Positions 40,641 to 49,696 of a stretch of 64,000 nt of DNA are shown here, piece after piece (positions within the stretch are counted from its first letter, which is position 1; every line of letters starts with the position of its first letter). The notes below the pieces were generated by a model. That model ran no database searches. It was given only the letters and a program-made list of their open reading frames with translations, and was not told the DNA's origin. The stretch spans positions 248,001 through 312,000 of the forward strand of contig JAJGQC010000652.1 in the NCBI GenBank assembly GCA_021014325.1, read 5' to 3'. Position numbers and translations under genes: made by a program. The stretch comes from Plazaster borealis (Eukaryota; Echinodermata; Asteroidea; Forcipulatida; Labidiasteridae).

Positions 40641-41037
40641 CCCAAACCGACTTGCTGCCAATTTTCATGAGGCACTTTTCCTATTCGCAAGCCAAATAGG
40701 ACCAACTTTAAAATCTAAATTTGTCAAATCTCATCAAAGTTGAAACACAGAACCCACAGGTTTTGATAGATTCTTATAATTACACAATCTATTAATGGAA
40801 TGACCCCCAAAACGATATAATTCAAAAGTAACTGTGGGTTTACAAATTATGATAATCAGCTTGGCGCATTAATTTTAGCCTTTTTTTTTAGTGTGGCGCA
40901 CCCATGACCGTTATTGCGCCCTCAATAGTCCATGTTGTGAATTTCTGTGTTTTCTAATTATGACATAATCCATCTATTTACAAAAACACAAGTCCCGCAG
41001 GACTGTATTCTACCAGATTCACATAGACCTAGGATTG
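40641..41037. other. AT-rich spacer, nothing recognised
   Basis: No splice-bounded exon, RNA gene or clear repeat is visible. There is an 11-base T-rich tract near 40880, followed by GTGTGGCGCACCC. A similar GTGTGGTGCACCC occurs at 54841, so a short dispersed repeat may be present. Confidence 0.4.
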
Positions 41038-41041
41038 TTAA

Positions 41042-41317
41042 TGGCACAGTCACCACTACAGCCACAGGTGGGTATTGATTGGAGTCTGAGTTTATCTGCT
41101 TGAATTGGTGTCGACAATTTTAGGAGTAGTATCATCCCACCTCTTTCTGAAACCACACAAATTTGTACAACAAGGGTGTTTTTTCTTTCATCATTTTCTT
41201 GCAACTTCGATGACCAATTGAGCCCAAATTCTCACAGGCTTGTTATTTTATTCATATGTTGGGATACACCAAGTGAGAACACTGGTCTTTGACAATTTCC
41301 AAATGTGTTCAGTGCCA
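41042..41317. mobile_element. 276-bp TTAA-flanked MITE (piggyBac-like)
   Basis: It is bounded by TTAA at 41038-41041 and TTAA at 41318-41321, with terminal inverted repeats beginning TGGCAC and ending GTGCCA. TTAA target duplication is the signature of piggyBac-type transposons. There is no transposase frame, so it is non-autonomous. Its right half, read on the minus strand, is homologous to the left half of the 365-bp MITE at 49697, sharing TTGTCAAAGACCAG, TTCTCACTTGGTGTATCCC and CAATTGGTCATCGAAGTTGC. The two are members of one family with different ends. Confidence 0.75.
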
Positions 41318-41321
41318 TTAA

Positions 41322-41860
41322 AGAGTAAAAGAAAACAACTTTGAGATCTCTCTACCCTCACTCCTTGGGCCACTTGCCAACAGGTTACCTCAATCCTCCA
41401 CTATCCTGAACTCTTATGTTACTCAATGTTAAAATGCATGGACTTACATAAGATTGGTATGCCAGGCCCAATGATAAGCAGCTGTTATTTTGGCCTGCAG
41501 CCCTCAATGCTCTGCAATCAGACAACTTCTTAAAGAGAATTTTGGAGGGGTTAGGGTAACTTTGAAATATAATTTTATGTAGTGACAGATTGTTCATGTT
41601 TTTTTTTAATGTCTTGTCTAGGTTGAGTCCAAGATGGAGTTGCCAATAGTGACTTTGGGAACTTTACTGCTAATCTGAAAATTGAGGCCCTGCACAACCT
41701 GCATGACTAACTTCATGAAGAATCCAACTCAATACACTGTGAAGGAGAAAGTAAGACAATTCATCACATGCAATGTACAATTAAACACCAATAGGACTGC
41801 CAACCTGTTTGTGCTTAGCATGATTGAAGTCACAGCTAATGCTTAGCAGCTATCTGAAAT
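41322..41860. other. Spacer, nothing recognised
   Basis: Mixed-composition DNA without a convincing exon or repeat. Near 41812-41865 there is a fragment (GTGCTTAGCATG...AATGCTTAGCAGCTATCTG) resembling the TTAGCA-rich dispersed repeat seen again near 45785-45960, 46970-47050 and 61920-62010. Confidence 0.35.
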
Positions 41861-41862
41861 TG

Positions 41863-42500
41863 GGCCCTGATTCTCAATCTGGCTGTGATGGACACCTCTG
41901 TATTTGACATTCAGCATCCAGGAGCCCAACCTAACAACCATACTCTTCCCAGCTGTTAAGTTATTTAAAGGGCCCCGATTCTCAACTTGGCTCTGGTGAA
42001 CACCTCTGTATTTGACAATCAGCATCCAGGAGCCCAACCTAACAACCACACTCTTCCAAGCTGTTAAGTTATTTAATGGGCCCGGATTCTCAATCTGGCT
42101 CTGGTGGACACCTCTGTATTTGACATTCAGCATCCAAGAGCTCAACCTCACAACCACACTCTTCAAAGCTCTTAAGTTATTTGATGGACCGTGATTCTCA
42201 ATTTGGCTCTGGGAGACACCTCTGTATTTGACATTCAACCTCCAGGAGCCCAACCTAACAACCATACTCTTCCCAGCTGTTAAGTTATTTAAAGGGCCCC
42301 GATTCTCAACCTGGCTCTGGTGAACACCTCTGTATTTGACAATCAGCATCCAGGAGCCCAACCTCACAACCACACTCTTCCAAGCTGTTAAGTTATTTGA
42401 TGGGCCCTGATTCTCAATCTGGCTCTGGTGGACACCTCCGTGTTTGACATTCAGCGTCCAGGAACCCAACCTCACAAGCACACTCTTCAAAGCTGGTAAT
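41863..42500. repeat. 108-bp minisatellite, ~6 copies
   Basis: The segment beginning GGCCCTGATTCTCAATCTGG and containing ACACCTCTGTATTTGACATT recurs about every 108 bp. Because 108 is divisible by 3, the minus strand reads as one 215-codon frame made of a 36-residue repeat (KSVVVRLGSWMLNVKYRGV and so on). Comparing the six units in that frame, 1 resembles 4, 2 equals 5 and 3 resembles 6, so there is a second-level period of 324 bp. The open frame is best explained by the period length. There is no independent sign of translation. Confidence 0.88.
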
Positions 42501-43242
42501 TGATTTATTGGGAACTAGTAAGAAGTAAGAGAGACAACATATGCTGAGGAGCAATGTACTATCAGAGCATCCATAAAAGACTCTATTCAATGGGTAGTCA
42601 CTTAGTACAGCCTTGAGTCCACCAAGATTCAGCCTGGAAATGCTATTCTTGAGGCATCTTACAATGAGACACTAAAGTTAGAAGATGAGTTTTATTAGTT
42701 GAAGGGAAAAATAGCTGTCATGAGGCACTGACATAAGCAAATATTTGCTAATCTCAGGCTAATTGTTTTCTTCGGACACCATTTAGTTCCAAATTTATGA
42801 ATCAACCACTCCGTCCCAGGTTAACTGAAATTGACCATTTGAGGCATTCAGCCATTGGAAAATGTCCAAACTGTTTTAAATAACTTGAAATCAATGCTAC
42901 ATGTGCCAGAGATTGACACCTCACCCCCCCCCCTTCCCCTAAAAAGAAAGAAAAACAAAACAATCAATGAAGAAACAAATGAACTAAACCGCTGGGCCAC
43001 GGCAAGCCACTAGATACAGAAATCCACCCCACAGCTGAGAGCTATCTAAAAATTACTCTGGTGTATTTATAATCCATTCTACAACTTACAACAGTAACAT
43101 CGTAACAAAAATGTACCCTTTTTTCTGTACATCCCATGATCTTCTACTGGGGGGGGAGGTAATAAGTCATTCAGAATTTGCTTCAAGTATAAAGTAATAA
43201 ACCACAAGGGAAACTGACTGGGTAAATTTTAAATAATTTGGG
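42501..43242. other. Spacer with poly-C run
   Basis: No gene recognised. Contains a 10-C homopolymer at 42924-42933 and an 8-G run near 43150. The remainder is AT-rich unique-looking DNA. Confidence 0.4.
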
Positions 43243-43260
43243 GTTGAACAAAGAAAAGTT

Positions 43261-43332
43261 GACTAGAGCGGGATTTGAACCAACAGCCTCCGAGTAAACG
43301 TGCCGGCGCTCTACCAACTGAGCTATCTAGCC
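43261..43332 (-). tRNA. tRNA-like sequence, well folded but atypical anticodon loop
   Basis: Read on the minus strand, the 72 bases fold as a cloverleaf. The acceptor GGCTAGA pairs with TCTAGTC over 7 positions, one of them G-T. The D-arm GCTC pairs with GAGC around AGTTGGTA. The T-loop is TTCAAAT with a stem containing one mismatch. The anticodon stem has one mismatch, and its loop reads ACGTTTA, with C where U33 is expected. A nominal anticodon would be GTT (Asn), but the loop is abnormal. A-box and B-box promoter segments are present. Because it sits in a palindromic repeat with a decayed partner, I think it is a tRNA-derived repeat rather than a working tRNA gene. Confidence 0.35.
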
Positions 43333-43518
43333 CTTTGTTGGCAGCCTCCCTATTTTGTCAACATCTTTGTTGGGGGTGCCAGTCAGAAGCTGCCCCAGGT
43401 CTGGTTGTATCATAAACTTGGGTGTGATCCCTGGCTACACGGCAGTTAAAAGTTGTATGGCTTCTGACTGGCACCCCTGAACAAAGATATTGACAAAATG
43501 GGGAGACCGCTAGTATAG

Positions 43519-43591
43519 GGCTAGATAGCTCAGCTGGTGAAGCGCCGACAGGTTAATCCAGGAGTTGTTGGTTCAAATCCTGCTGTAGTAA
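43519..43591 (+). pseudogene. Decayed tRNA-like copy (right arm)
   Basis: It starts GGCTAGATAGCTCAGCTGG and contains TTGGTTCAAATCCTGC, so both internal promoter boxes are recognisable. The D-stem partner has become GAAGC and the acceptor 3' strand reads TGTAGTA, which no longer pairs well. It is the inverted counterpart of the copy at 43261-43332. Confidence 0.55.
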
Positions 43592-43675
43592 ATCTCTCTT
43601 TGTTCAACCCCAAAGAATTGTTTCAAATCAAAACTTAGAGGGAGACAGCGATTCTAAGGAAGCCTCTGCAGTAAT

Positions 43676-43688
43676 GGGGGGGGGGGGG
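43676..43688. repeat. 13-G homopolymer
   Basis: An uninterrupted G run directly downstream of the palindromic tRNA-like element. It is one of about a dozen long C/G runs between 42.9 and 60.5 kb. Confidence 0.9.
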
Positions 43689-43849
43689 CGGCTGGCTAAA
43701 TGTACAAGCTTTTCAGCAAGCCAACATGCCCACCTGCAACTGTATACATGTATCCCACTGTGGACTTTTGCTTACAGCACTCGACAGATAACCATTCAGA
43801 TACATTGCCTTTCTCTTGTCTCAAAGATACATCGCTGACAAAAAGGTCT

Positions 43850-44116
43850 TTAAAGTAGGATCCAAATTTTAGTAGGCATGTGGAAATGATAACATTTCCA
43901 ACTTTTGGTAACCCCTGGAGTTATAGATTCCAAGGAGCTTCTGGGAACAATATCATCAGCGCTAGAGAAGTAGATCAAAGAGTAGGATGTCTTCATATCT
44001 AAAGATACGACAGGCAATTTTTTCACCAGGTGGGCACAATGAGATCTGAAATCAGATAAAAGTCTGAAATTTCTCATCCCTCTGTCTCCAATTAGCCATT
44101 TGCTTAATACCGTCAT
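43850..44116 (-). CDS. Possible exon or chance ORF, unrecognised
   Basis: An 88-codon open frame on the minus strand. Its most protein-like part contains SLDMKTSYSLIYFSSADDIV. A pyrimidine-rich TTTATCTGATTTCAG lies within it and could be a 3' splice site. I do not recognise the product. No matching donor, neighbouring exon or promoter is evident, and the segment resembles other AT-rich repeats in the region (CCCCTGGAGTTATAGATTCC). A chance frame is at least as likely as a real exon. Confidence 0.15.
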   Translation of the reverse strand: MTVLSKWLIGDRGMRNFRLLSDFRSHCAHLVKKLPVVSLDMKTSYSLIYFSSADDIVPRSSLESITPGVTKSWKCYHFHMPTKIWILL

Positions 44117-44268
44117 TTTTCAGTAAAAGCATATTTAAGAAAAGTGTTTCAACCTAAAATAATTTCCACAATCTCCCGTGTGCAAGTCTTGTAGCTCAGA
44201 TATTTTACTGGACCATAACTATGTTTAGACCATAATTTCTTTCTCTTTATATTAATAAGGGGATAAAG

Positions 44269-44505
44269 AATATTATTTGGTTTTACCCATACACCGATGT
44301 ACTTTTCCCGAGTCCTGTGAAAAATATCCACATGCATTATTACTCGGGTGGGATTCAAACCCACAAACATATATCTGCTCTAGAATGGCAAAGGTTGTGG
44401 GTTCTAATCCCAACCGATTTTTTTTTCTTCTTCACAGGACTCGGGAAAGTACTGAGTATAAAGTGCTTTGCACACATCTGTATATGGGTAAAACCAAATA
44501 ATATT
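44269..44505. mobile_element. 237-bp palindromic element with two B-box-like segments
   Basis: The terminal inverted repeats are AATATTATTTGGTTTTACCC at the left and its complement, GGGTAAAACCAAATAATATT, at the right. A second matched pair lies inside: TTTTCCCGAGTCCTGTGAA and TTCACAGGACTCGGGAAA. Near the centre are two opposed segments like a Pol III B box, GGGATTCAAACC (read on minus as GGTTTGAATCCC) and GGTTCTAATCC. It resembles the 43.2-kb element in design but not in sequence. No coding capacity. Confidence 0.75.
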
Positions 44506-45110
44506 GTATGAGGTGGTTTCGACTTGACAAGCTACAGTGTGCATTAGTAAATTAAATGTATGTTGACTTTGTGGTTGTGAGGTCACCGGCCTTTTCTTCC
44601 ACAAGACTCTGGATTGTGGTCCAGTGAGTATTTTGAGCCAAGTCGATGGTGATGATTATGAAAAGCCAAAGATAACCCCTTCAAAAGTATTTCAAAATTA
44701 GCCCAGGCTTCAATTGTGATTTTAAAGTTTAAATTTACTTGTAACTGATCATTTTACATGTTTAATCCTAAATATTTTAATAATAAGTATGGCTCACCAC
44801 ACCTCCCAATGACCAAATCAACACAAAGGCAATTATTTTGTAATCTTTCCATTATGGTTGATATTTTCATTTTTATTCCATTACCCAAGTTTGGATCGTT
44901 ACACATGACATTTTTGTTTAGACAAACAACAACATCATAATGAATACAAAAGTGGTTTTAAAACAGATCATTCAGTTGTTGTAACTCCCCGACCCTTCCC
45001 TGGTTTAACCTTGGGTATTGGCCGTCTTCACAAATAATTGCCCTGTCCATAATTGGTTTAAATAATAATTGTGGTTCCGACAAAGATGAAGAGAATCTGA
45101 AACAGTATTT
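44506..45110. other. AT-rich spacer, nothing recognised
   Basis: No repeat, splice-bounded exon or RNA gene that I can support. Confidence 0.35.
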
Positions 45111-45214
45111 TGATTTATTTATTTATTTTCTTTTTTTTAGGGGGTCAACAACTGATTCTTTCAGAGAAAACATTCTCTTTAAAATACAAATTTTTTCAGC
45201 GAAAAACGAAAAGC

Positions 45215-45378
45215 CCATCTTTGAACCGAACCAACCAAATGAACAATCAACTTGTGATTTTGCAAGTCAATAAAACCAACCGACCTATCAACTTGTTATA
45301 TGCAAGTCAATTAAATCAAATGAGTAATTAACTTGTTATCTGTGCAAGTCAATTAAACCAAATAAACTATCAACTAGA
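45215..45378. repeat. Short AT-rich tandem repeat, ~45-bp period, 3-4 copies
   Basis: The phrase ATCAACTTGT...TGCAAGTCAAT(T)AAACCAA recurs at about 45246, 45290 and 45330, with a partial fourth copy ending near 45375. It lies just downstream of a T-rich tract at 45110-45140. Confidence 0.65.
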
Positions 45379-46350
45379 TTTTAAATATGTTTGTGAATAA
45401 TTATTATCTCTGTAATCATTGGTGTCTGTCATTCTCTATCCTCAGGCTTATTTGGCAAGTTCGGTGATGAACTACAACTGAAATCTTCTTTAGAATGTAT
45501 TTGCTTTAAACACGATTTCAATATAGAGATGGTTCCACACTTGACGTTTATGTGAACAAAATTGTGAATAACAACTGAATAAGAGTATGGGGAAAATGAC
45601 AAGTCTAGTGGCCATTCACAACACTTTTGGGATTAATTGGTTTAAAAAACATTATCTTTGGGTTACAAGAACTTGCACAATCTTCACGACTTTATAGGGG
45701 CCTACTCAACATGTGCTTTTAAAAAACATTCCAAAGTGGCCACACTCTGTAGTGCACTTTTCACAATGTTGTAGATCAAAAAACTGTTAAGCAGCTATCA
45801 GTCTAACTGTTAAGCAAAGTGTAATCACAATACAAATGACCTTTAAGATCAATCCAAGTGCTTTGTGAAATCCAGCCCAGGTCTTTCACTTGCTTAGCAA
45901 TTAAAATTTCACCTGCTTAGCAATTAAGATTGATACACAGCTTCGCTCTTTGTGAAATCGAGTCCCATTTTACACATGCGTGCAGAAGAAACACAGCACA
46001 ACATTTTACTGCATAGTGTCTAATACTACCCTCAAGAAAGTTTAGAGGGCAGTACAACACAACTTCATTGTGTCAGTTACAAGTTGAACTGCGCAAGTTG
46101 TCACACATACAATTTCATCCATGCCCCTAAATTCTGACATTGGCTGAATCAAAATACGAGTTCAACTCTAAACCAGCTCAGAATTACATTTTTATACAGG
46201 TTTACACTCAATAAATAAGCAAAATTACTATTTAATGTTTACTCTCTCTATTTGTAAGAAAAAAACATTCATCAAAGAAAGTTTTTACCTGACAATTTGC
46301 ACCATAGTTTAATCCCGAATGTAAACAAACCCAGTTTTATTGATAAAAGA
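45379..46350. other. AT-rich spacer with TTAGCA-type dispersed repeat
   Basis: No gene recognised. Around 45780-45965 are several TTAGCAATTAA and GCTTAGCAATT motifs and two GTGAAAT(C)CA/GA segments facing each other. This looks like a fragment of a dispersed repeat related to pieces at 41812, 46970 and 61920. Confidence 0.4.
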
Positions 46351-46354
46351 TGTG

Positions 46355-46598
46355 TGACGTCATCTAATTAGTATGCGTGACTCGGTCAATAAGCAGACGA
46401 TAACTTCATAATTTGTCTACTTTATTTTTGTACTCGGAAAGTTCCAATTCAATAAGCATCACACGAATAAAAGTCTATACATTACAACATAATGTAATTT
46501 TACCATCACAAATAAAGGTGTTTATGTAGCTCACATACTAGAAAATAATATTTTAACATACGACCAATCATAGTGAACTACGGAAGAAGCCATCTTGG
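46355..46598. promoter_or_regulatory. Promoter-like block: CRE, CCAAT box and YY1-like site
   Basis: A full palindromic cAMP-response element TGACGTCA lies at 46355-46362, a CCAATCA box at 46564-46570, and GCCATCTTGG, a YY1-type motif, at 46589-46598. These stand out from an otherwise AT-rich neighbourhood and precede a possible first exon ending at 46757. YY1-type sites are commonly at or just downstream of start sites. The reverse strand also reads CCAAGATGGCTTC, an ATG-containing version of the same motif, so the direction of transcription is uncertain. Confidence 0.4.
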
Positions 46599-46757
46599 AT
46601 TCTAATAATAGACGGTGCTTGCGGGTGTTACCCAGATGTACACTTGTGTTTGCTCACTAACACGTGTACAGTTTACATCGGAAATAAGTGATTGTTACAG
46701 TCAAAACCATGGAAATATGCTGCCAAAGCTATTCGTCTTAAAGAGGGCATTATCAAG
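46599..46757 (+). other. Possible first exon ending in a consensus splice donor
   Basis: Sequence after the promoter-like block runs to ATTATCAAG|GTAAGATTG, a strong 5' splice site at 46757/46758. An ATG in good context (AACCATGG, 46709) opens only 10 codons before TAA. A different frame across the last 48 bases is open and reads WKYAAKAIRLKEGIIK, but it has no ATG here. It could be a 5' UTR exon with a short upstream ORF, or a coding exon whose start lies elsewhere. I cannot name a gene, and no following exon is identified. Confidence 0.3.
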
Positions 46758-46887
46758 GTAAGATTGACGAAAGGGGGAATTAAATGGTGATATTTTCGTT
46801 TCACAGTGTTGTAAATGCACAGTTTGAAAACCCTGTTTTTAGATTTCTAGCATTTAGCCACCAGAACACGGCCCAATTTCATGGAGT

Positions 46888-46969
46888 TGCATCACTAGAA
46901 CTACGAGGTTCGTTTCGCTATCGTCTCCACGTTCGTGGAGAAAATAGCGAAACGAACCTCATAGTTCTA
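46888..46969. repeat. Near-perfect long hairpin
   Basis: Arms CTAGAACTACGAGGTTCG... and ...CGAACCTCATAGTTCTAG pair over about 29 bases with one mismatch. The inner part TTCGCTAT / ATAGCGAA is also fully paired, and CTCCACGTTCGTGGAG forms an apical stem-loop. The flanks GGAGTTGCATCA and GAGTTGCATAAGC are similar to each other. It is probably the terminal part of a foldback insertion within a dispersed repeat. Confidence 0.8.
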
Positions 46970-47392
46970 GGAGTAGAGTTGCATAAGCAGAATAAAACGC
47001 TTAACAATTTGATGCTAAGCACATATGAGCAGGATATCAGTCAAAGATGGTACATATTTCTACCCCTCCATGCTAGCCCCATAAATTGGGCCAATCACTT
47101 CGTATCCTTGGCCCCAGCACCATTGCAATTAAATGTTTGTGGATTAGGGTAAAATTCCGGAGGCGGCTGCCACTTTAATCCCCCCGAATTAAGAAAATTT
47201 TGGGTCTTACCTGTCCGGAAGGAGTGGAGAAAAATATGCTACTGTACTTGCGGATAACCGGCAAGTTGGTTTTAGTTTAAAAAACATTACCAGTTTTGGG
47301 GGAAAATCGAATGATTTCGAGTGTGACCTTTTGCAAAAATCTCAACGATCTTGTTGACCTCTTGCTCTTTGCGAAGGCGTACACACGTTCTC

Positions 47393-47906
47393 AAAACTAC
47401 GCTCCCATTTTTTGTTAACGTTATTATAGAACGGGATCGAGCACCAGTACTTACGTTTGGGTTCGATAACTAGGTTTTGTCCAGTTCCCTGACAACAACG
47501 ATACGATCGATTGCTACATTTGAGCTGTTACCAGACTTGTTTACTCGGAGTGCGCCGAGAGTGCAATTTGAGTTTGTGTAGTCATTTTACTTCCCTGCGC
47601 GGCGGCAACACTCATGCGAAACGCGATCCCGCTACCCGCGCCGCATTTAAAGCTATTTAATTAAAGTCCTCTCTTTCAGTTAATTGTTTCCGAGTAATGT
47701 GCAATTTTGATTGTAACGATGAATTCAAATTGCACTCTCGGCGCACTCCGAGTAAATCAGTCTGGTAATAGCTCAATTGTAGCAATCGATCGTATCGTTG
47801 TTGTCAGGGATCTCGACAAAACCTAGTTATCGAACTCAAACGTTAGTACTGGTGCTCGATCCCGTTCTATAATAACGTTAACAAAAAAAAATGGGAGCGT
47901 AGTTCT
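47393..47906. mobile_element. 514-bp foldback/MITE with ~180-bp inverted arms
   Basis: Left arm starts near AACTACGCTCCCATTTTTTG and runs through GAACGGGATCGAGCACCAGT to CTCGGCGCACTCC-type sequence near 47572. The right arm at 47724-47906 is its reverse complement with few changes. The middle is about 150 bp and contains no transposase frame. The paralogous site in the other inverted arm lacks the element and reads AACTACGTAGTT at 53384-53395. That makes this an element with a visible empty or excised counterpart. Confidence 0.85.
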
Positions 47907-47928
47907 TAGTTGCGATAATCGTAACCCT

Positions 47929-47970
47929 CCTCCCGACGGTCGGAACGACCGGAGGGTTACGAGTTAGACA
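47929..47970. repeat. 42-bp hairpin, left-arm copy
   Basis: CGTAACCCTCC at one end pairs with GGAGGGTTACG at the other, enclosing CCGACGGTCGGAACGACCGG-like sequence that also self-pairs. The same hairpin occurs in reverse at 53335-53376. Confidence 0.8.
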
Positions 47971-48170
47971 ATGGCAATATGGTGCGAAATGTGAAATGTG
48001 AAAAAAAAATCGAGACTTGTGACCAGATTTGCCCAATTTTTACCACTTTCAAAAATCATGACCCACATTCCAAGAACACGGATTTGATCTTGAATGTGTA
48101 ATGAATCCATTCATAACACTCAAAACATCATTGAAAAAATATTTAGAAGAAAAAAAAGACAAAAACTTAC

Positions 48171-48390
48171 CGGAGACTGAGTGAACGTGGTGAAGTGCCA
48201 AGCGTAGACGGGACGAATACCAGACCACTCTGGAGCAGACTGGATGAACATTTAAACCATGCACTTTTCGACAAATCAGCGTAAACCTGGGAAAAACAGA
48301 CTTGGGTGGAGCTTCGGCTGTAACCCGCTAACCGGCTATTCCCACTTCCGGACTCACTGCACTGGTGTGCTTGTTGTATTATTGTCTTGT
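48171..48390 (-). promoter_or_regulatory. Promoter/first-exon-like block, left-arm copy (decayed)
   Basis: Read on the minus strand it has an ETS-type site CCGGAAGTG, then a segment where the right arm has ATTGG but this copy has ATTTG. It ends with TTCACTCAGTCTCCG|GTAAGT, a strong splice donor at 48171/48170. The ATG of the right arm (ACCATGTTCACTCAG) is ACG here. Loss of both CCAAT box and ATG suggests this copy is the decaying one. Confidence 0.45.
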
Positions 48391-48399
48391 ACATGTATC

Positions 48400-49060
48400 C
48401 TCGTATCCCCATTATTCGCGCACGTAAGAATTGGGCACTTGGGCTGGAACGCCACTACGGAGTCCCTATTGTCCCGCCTTTCATCTAAATGCTTTAGTCC
48501 GTGCGGCAGGGAAGCTGCCGGTTGAAATCGGCAGTGATAATTATTTACGGGAAGGGGTGGTGGGGTTGGCGAGGTGGGAAATGGACTCTGCGCTGTTATC
48601 ACAAAGTTGGTAAGCCCCGCGTCCAGTTAAATGCAAACAATTGGTAATTTCTGAAAAAAGGATTATAAGGCGCACGTCCACTTCAACCTTCCGTAGTATT
48701 TTGTACGCCCTCTGTTGTTAAATGAAATTCACGTGGTCTTGTAATTTAAGTATTGAAGTATGGCAGACGATACGCACAGAACTTTCAGTGTTTTTTTTTG
48801 GGGGGGGGGGTTAATCGACCATCTTATCTAGCTATGTTTTGTATTTAGTCTAAAAAGGTAAGATTGTATACTACATTTTGTAGTTTATCTAAAATCTTAC
48901 CGGAAAGGCTTTGATTTTCCACATCTTCGCAGGAAATTGTTTATCAGGCTTTATACTTTCATGAAATAAAAAAAATTGAGTCACTGCGTATTGTAAACAA
49001 AATAATATGCGTCGGGAAAGGTACCTGCGCGAATATTTGTGATGCGCGAAATTGGGGTAC
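48400..49060. other. Left-arm-only segment
   Basis: Absent from the right arm of the inverted duplication. The first 240 bp are GC-richer (CGCGCACG, GTCCGTGCGGCAGGGAAGC) and could be part of a CpG-rich promoter. The rest is AT-rich with an 11-G run after nine Ts at 48791-48810. No gene recognised. Confidence 0.4.
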
Positions 49061-49240
49061 GGCATGTAAAACAACGTACTTGTTACTGTACACTGTACAT
49101 GTACATCGAACGTGTACGATGTGTACTGTGTGCACGTGTGTGCATACAATGTATCGGGGCGAATTAGCCACGCATTGTAATATCCGTACATTATGAGTAG
49201 GCATATGGATGTGTGTGTTGTTTATTAGGCTTGCAGGGGG

Positions 49241-49692
49241 GGCGTCAACCCCCCGCCCCTCTTGTTACGGGCCCGTGTGATCAAGTAATCTAAATAAGAA
49301 CCGTTTGTATATATTTTTTTAAATGTGTGTCATTAGAAGAAATGTAAATATCCATACCAATTCAAGCGTGTTTGCCAATTCCTTGTTTTTGCAAATGGAT
49401 AAGTTGCACATCTGGCTGCAATTAAAATGGCTTGAGAGGCAATCATCTCAAGAACCTAACTGTGAATTTGTACACTTGCATCGTATGTTAGGTAGAAATA
49501 GTTGTCACTGGCCGGCAATTTATTAGTTCAAACGATATTTTGGAGGGATGCTTTATCGGTCACACTGAAACATCTTGTACATCTTTTGAAAGTTTCACCC
49601 CATTGGACTACTTTTTAAAATGGTGTGGAGGACCATCGTCAGTCTTTGACATTTGTTTACCCGTTGTATGAATTGTTTATTTATTTTATCCA
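49241..49692. other. Loop sequence of the inverted duplication, nothing recognised
   Basis: AT-rich DNA containing a small hairpin CTTGAGAGGCAATCATCTCAAG near 49430. The 67-codon plus-strand frame at 49323-49526 has no supporting features. Confidence 0.35.
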
Positions 49693-49696
49693 TTAA

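Larger units (their letters stand above)
43243..43620. repeat. Inverted-repeat element with a tRNA-like sequence in each arm
   Basis: The left arm begins GGGGTTGAACAAAG at 43242 and the right arm ends CTTTGTTCAACCCC near 43612. The arms stay similar inward through the tRNA-like parts and through TTTTGTCAACATCTTTGTT versus AACAAAGATATTGACAAAAT and GTGCCAGTCAGAAGC versus GCTTCTGACTGGCAC. The centre is about 50-80 bp. It is a palindromic, foldback-type element whose arms are derived from a tRNA, possibly two SINEs joined head to head. The left tRNA-like copy is much better preserved than the right. Confidence 0.75.
47068..49240. repeat. Left arm of a large inverted duplication
   Basis: From about 47083 (TAGCCCCATAAATTGGGCC) to 49240 (TTAGGCTTGCAGGGGG) this segment is repeated in reverse orientation at 52718-53668. 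Shared stretches include GGCCCCAGCACCATTGCAAT, the 42-bp hairpin at 47929-47970 and the promoter/first-exon block. The left arm is longer because it holds a foldback element at 47393-47906 and about 660 bp (roughly 48400-49060) absent from the right arm. Arms are well over 90% identical where they align, judged by eye. Confidence 0.9.

Noticed and set aside
40870..40915. GTGTGGCGCACCC shared with 54841 as a transposon end
   Set aside because: Only a short similarity, with no inverted partner or target duplication found nearby.
41843..42490. 215-codon minus-strand frame as a repeat protein
   Set aside because: Unit length is a multiple of three, so one open unit makes all open. No start context, promoter, splice sites or recognised motif.
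43261..43332. A functional tRNA-Asn gene
   Set aside because: The anticodon loop lacks U33 and the copy is one arm of a palindromic repeat with a decayed partner. Kept only as a tRNA-like sequence at low confidence.
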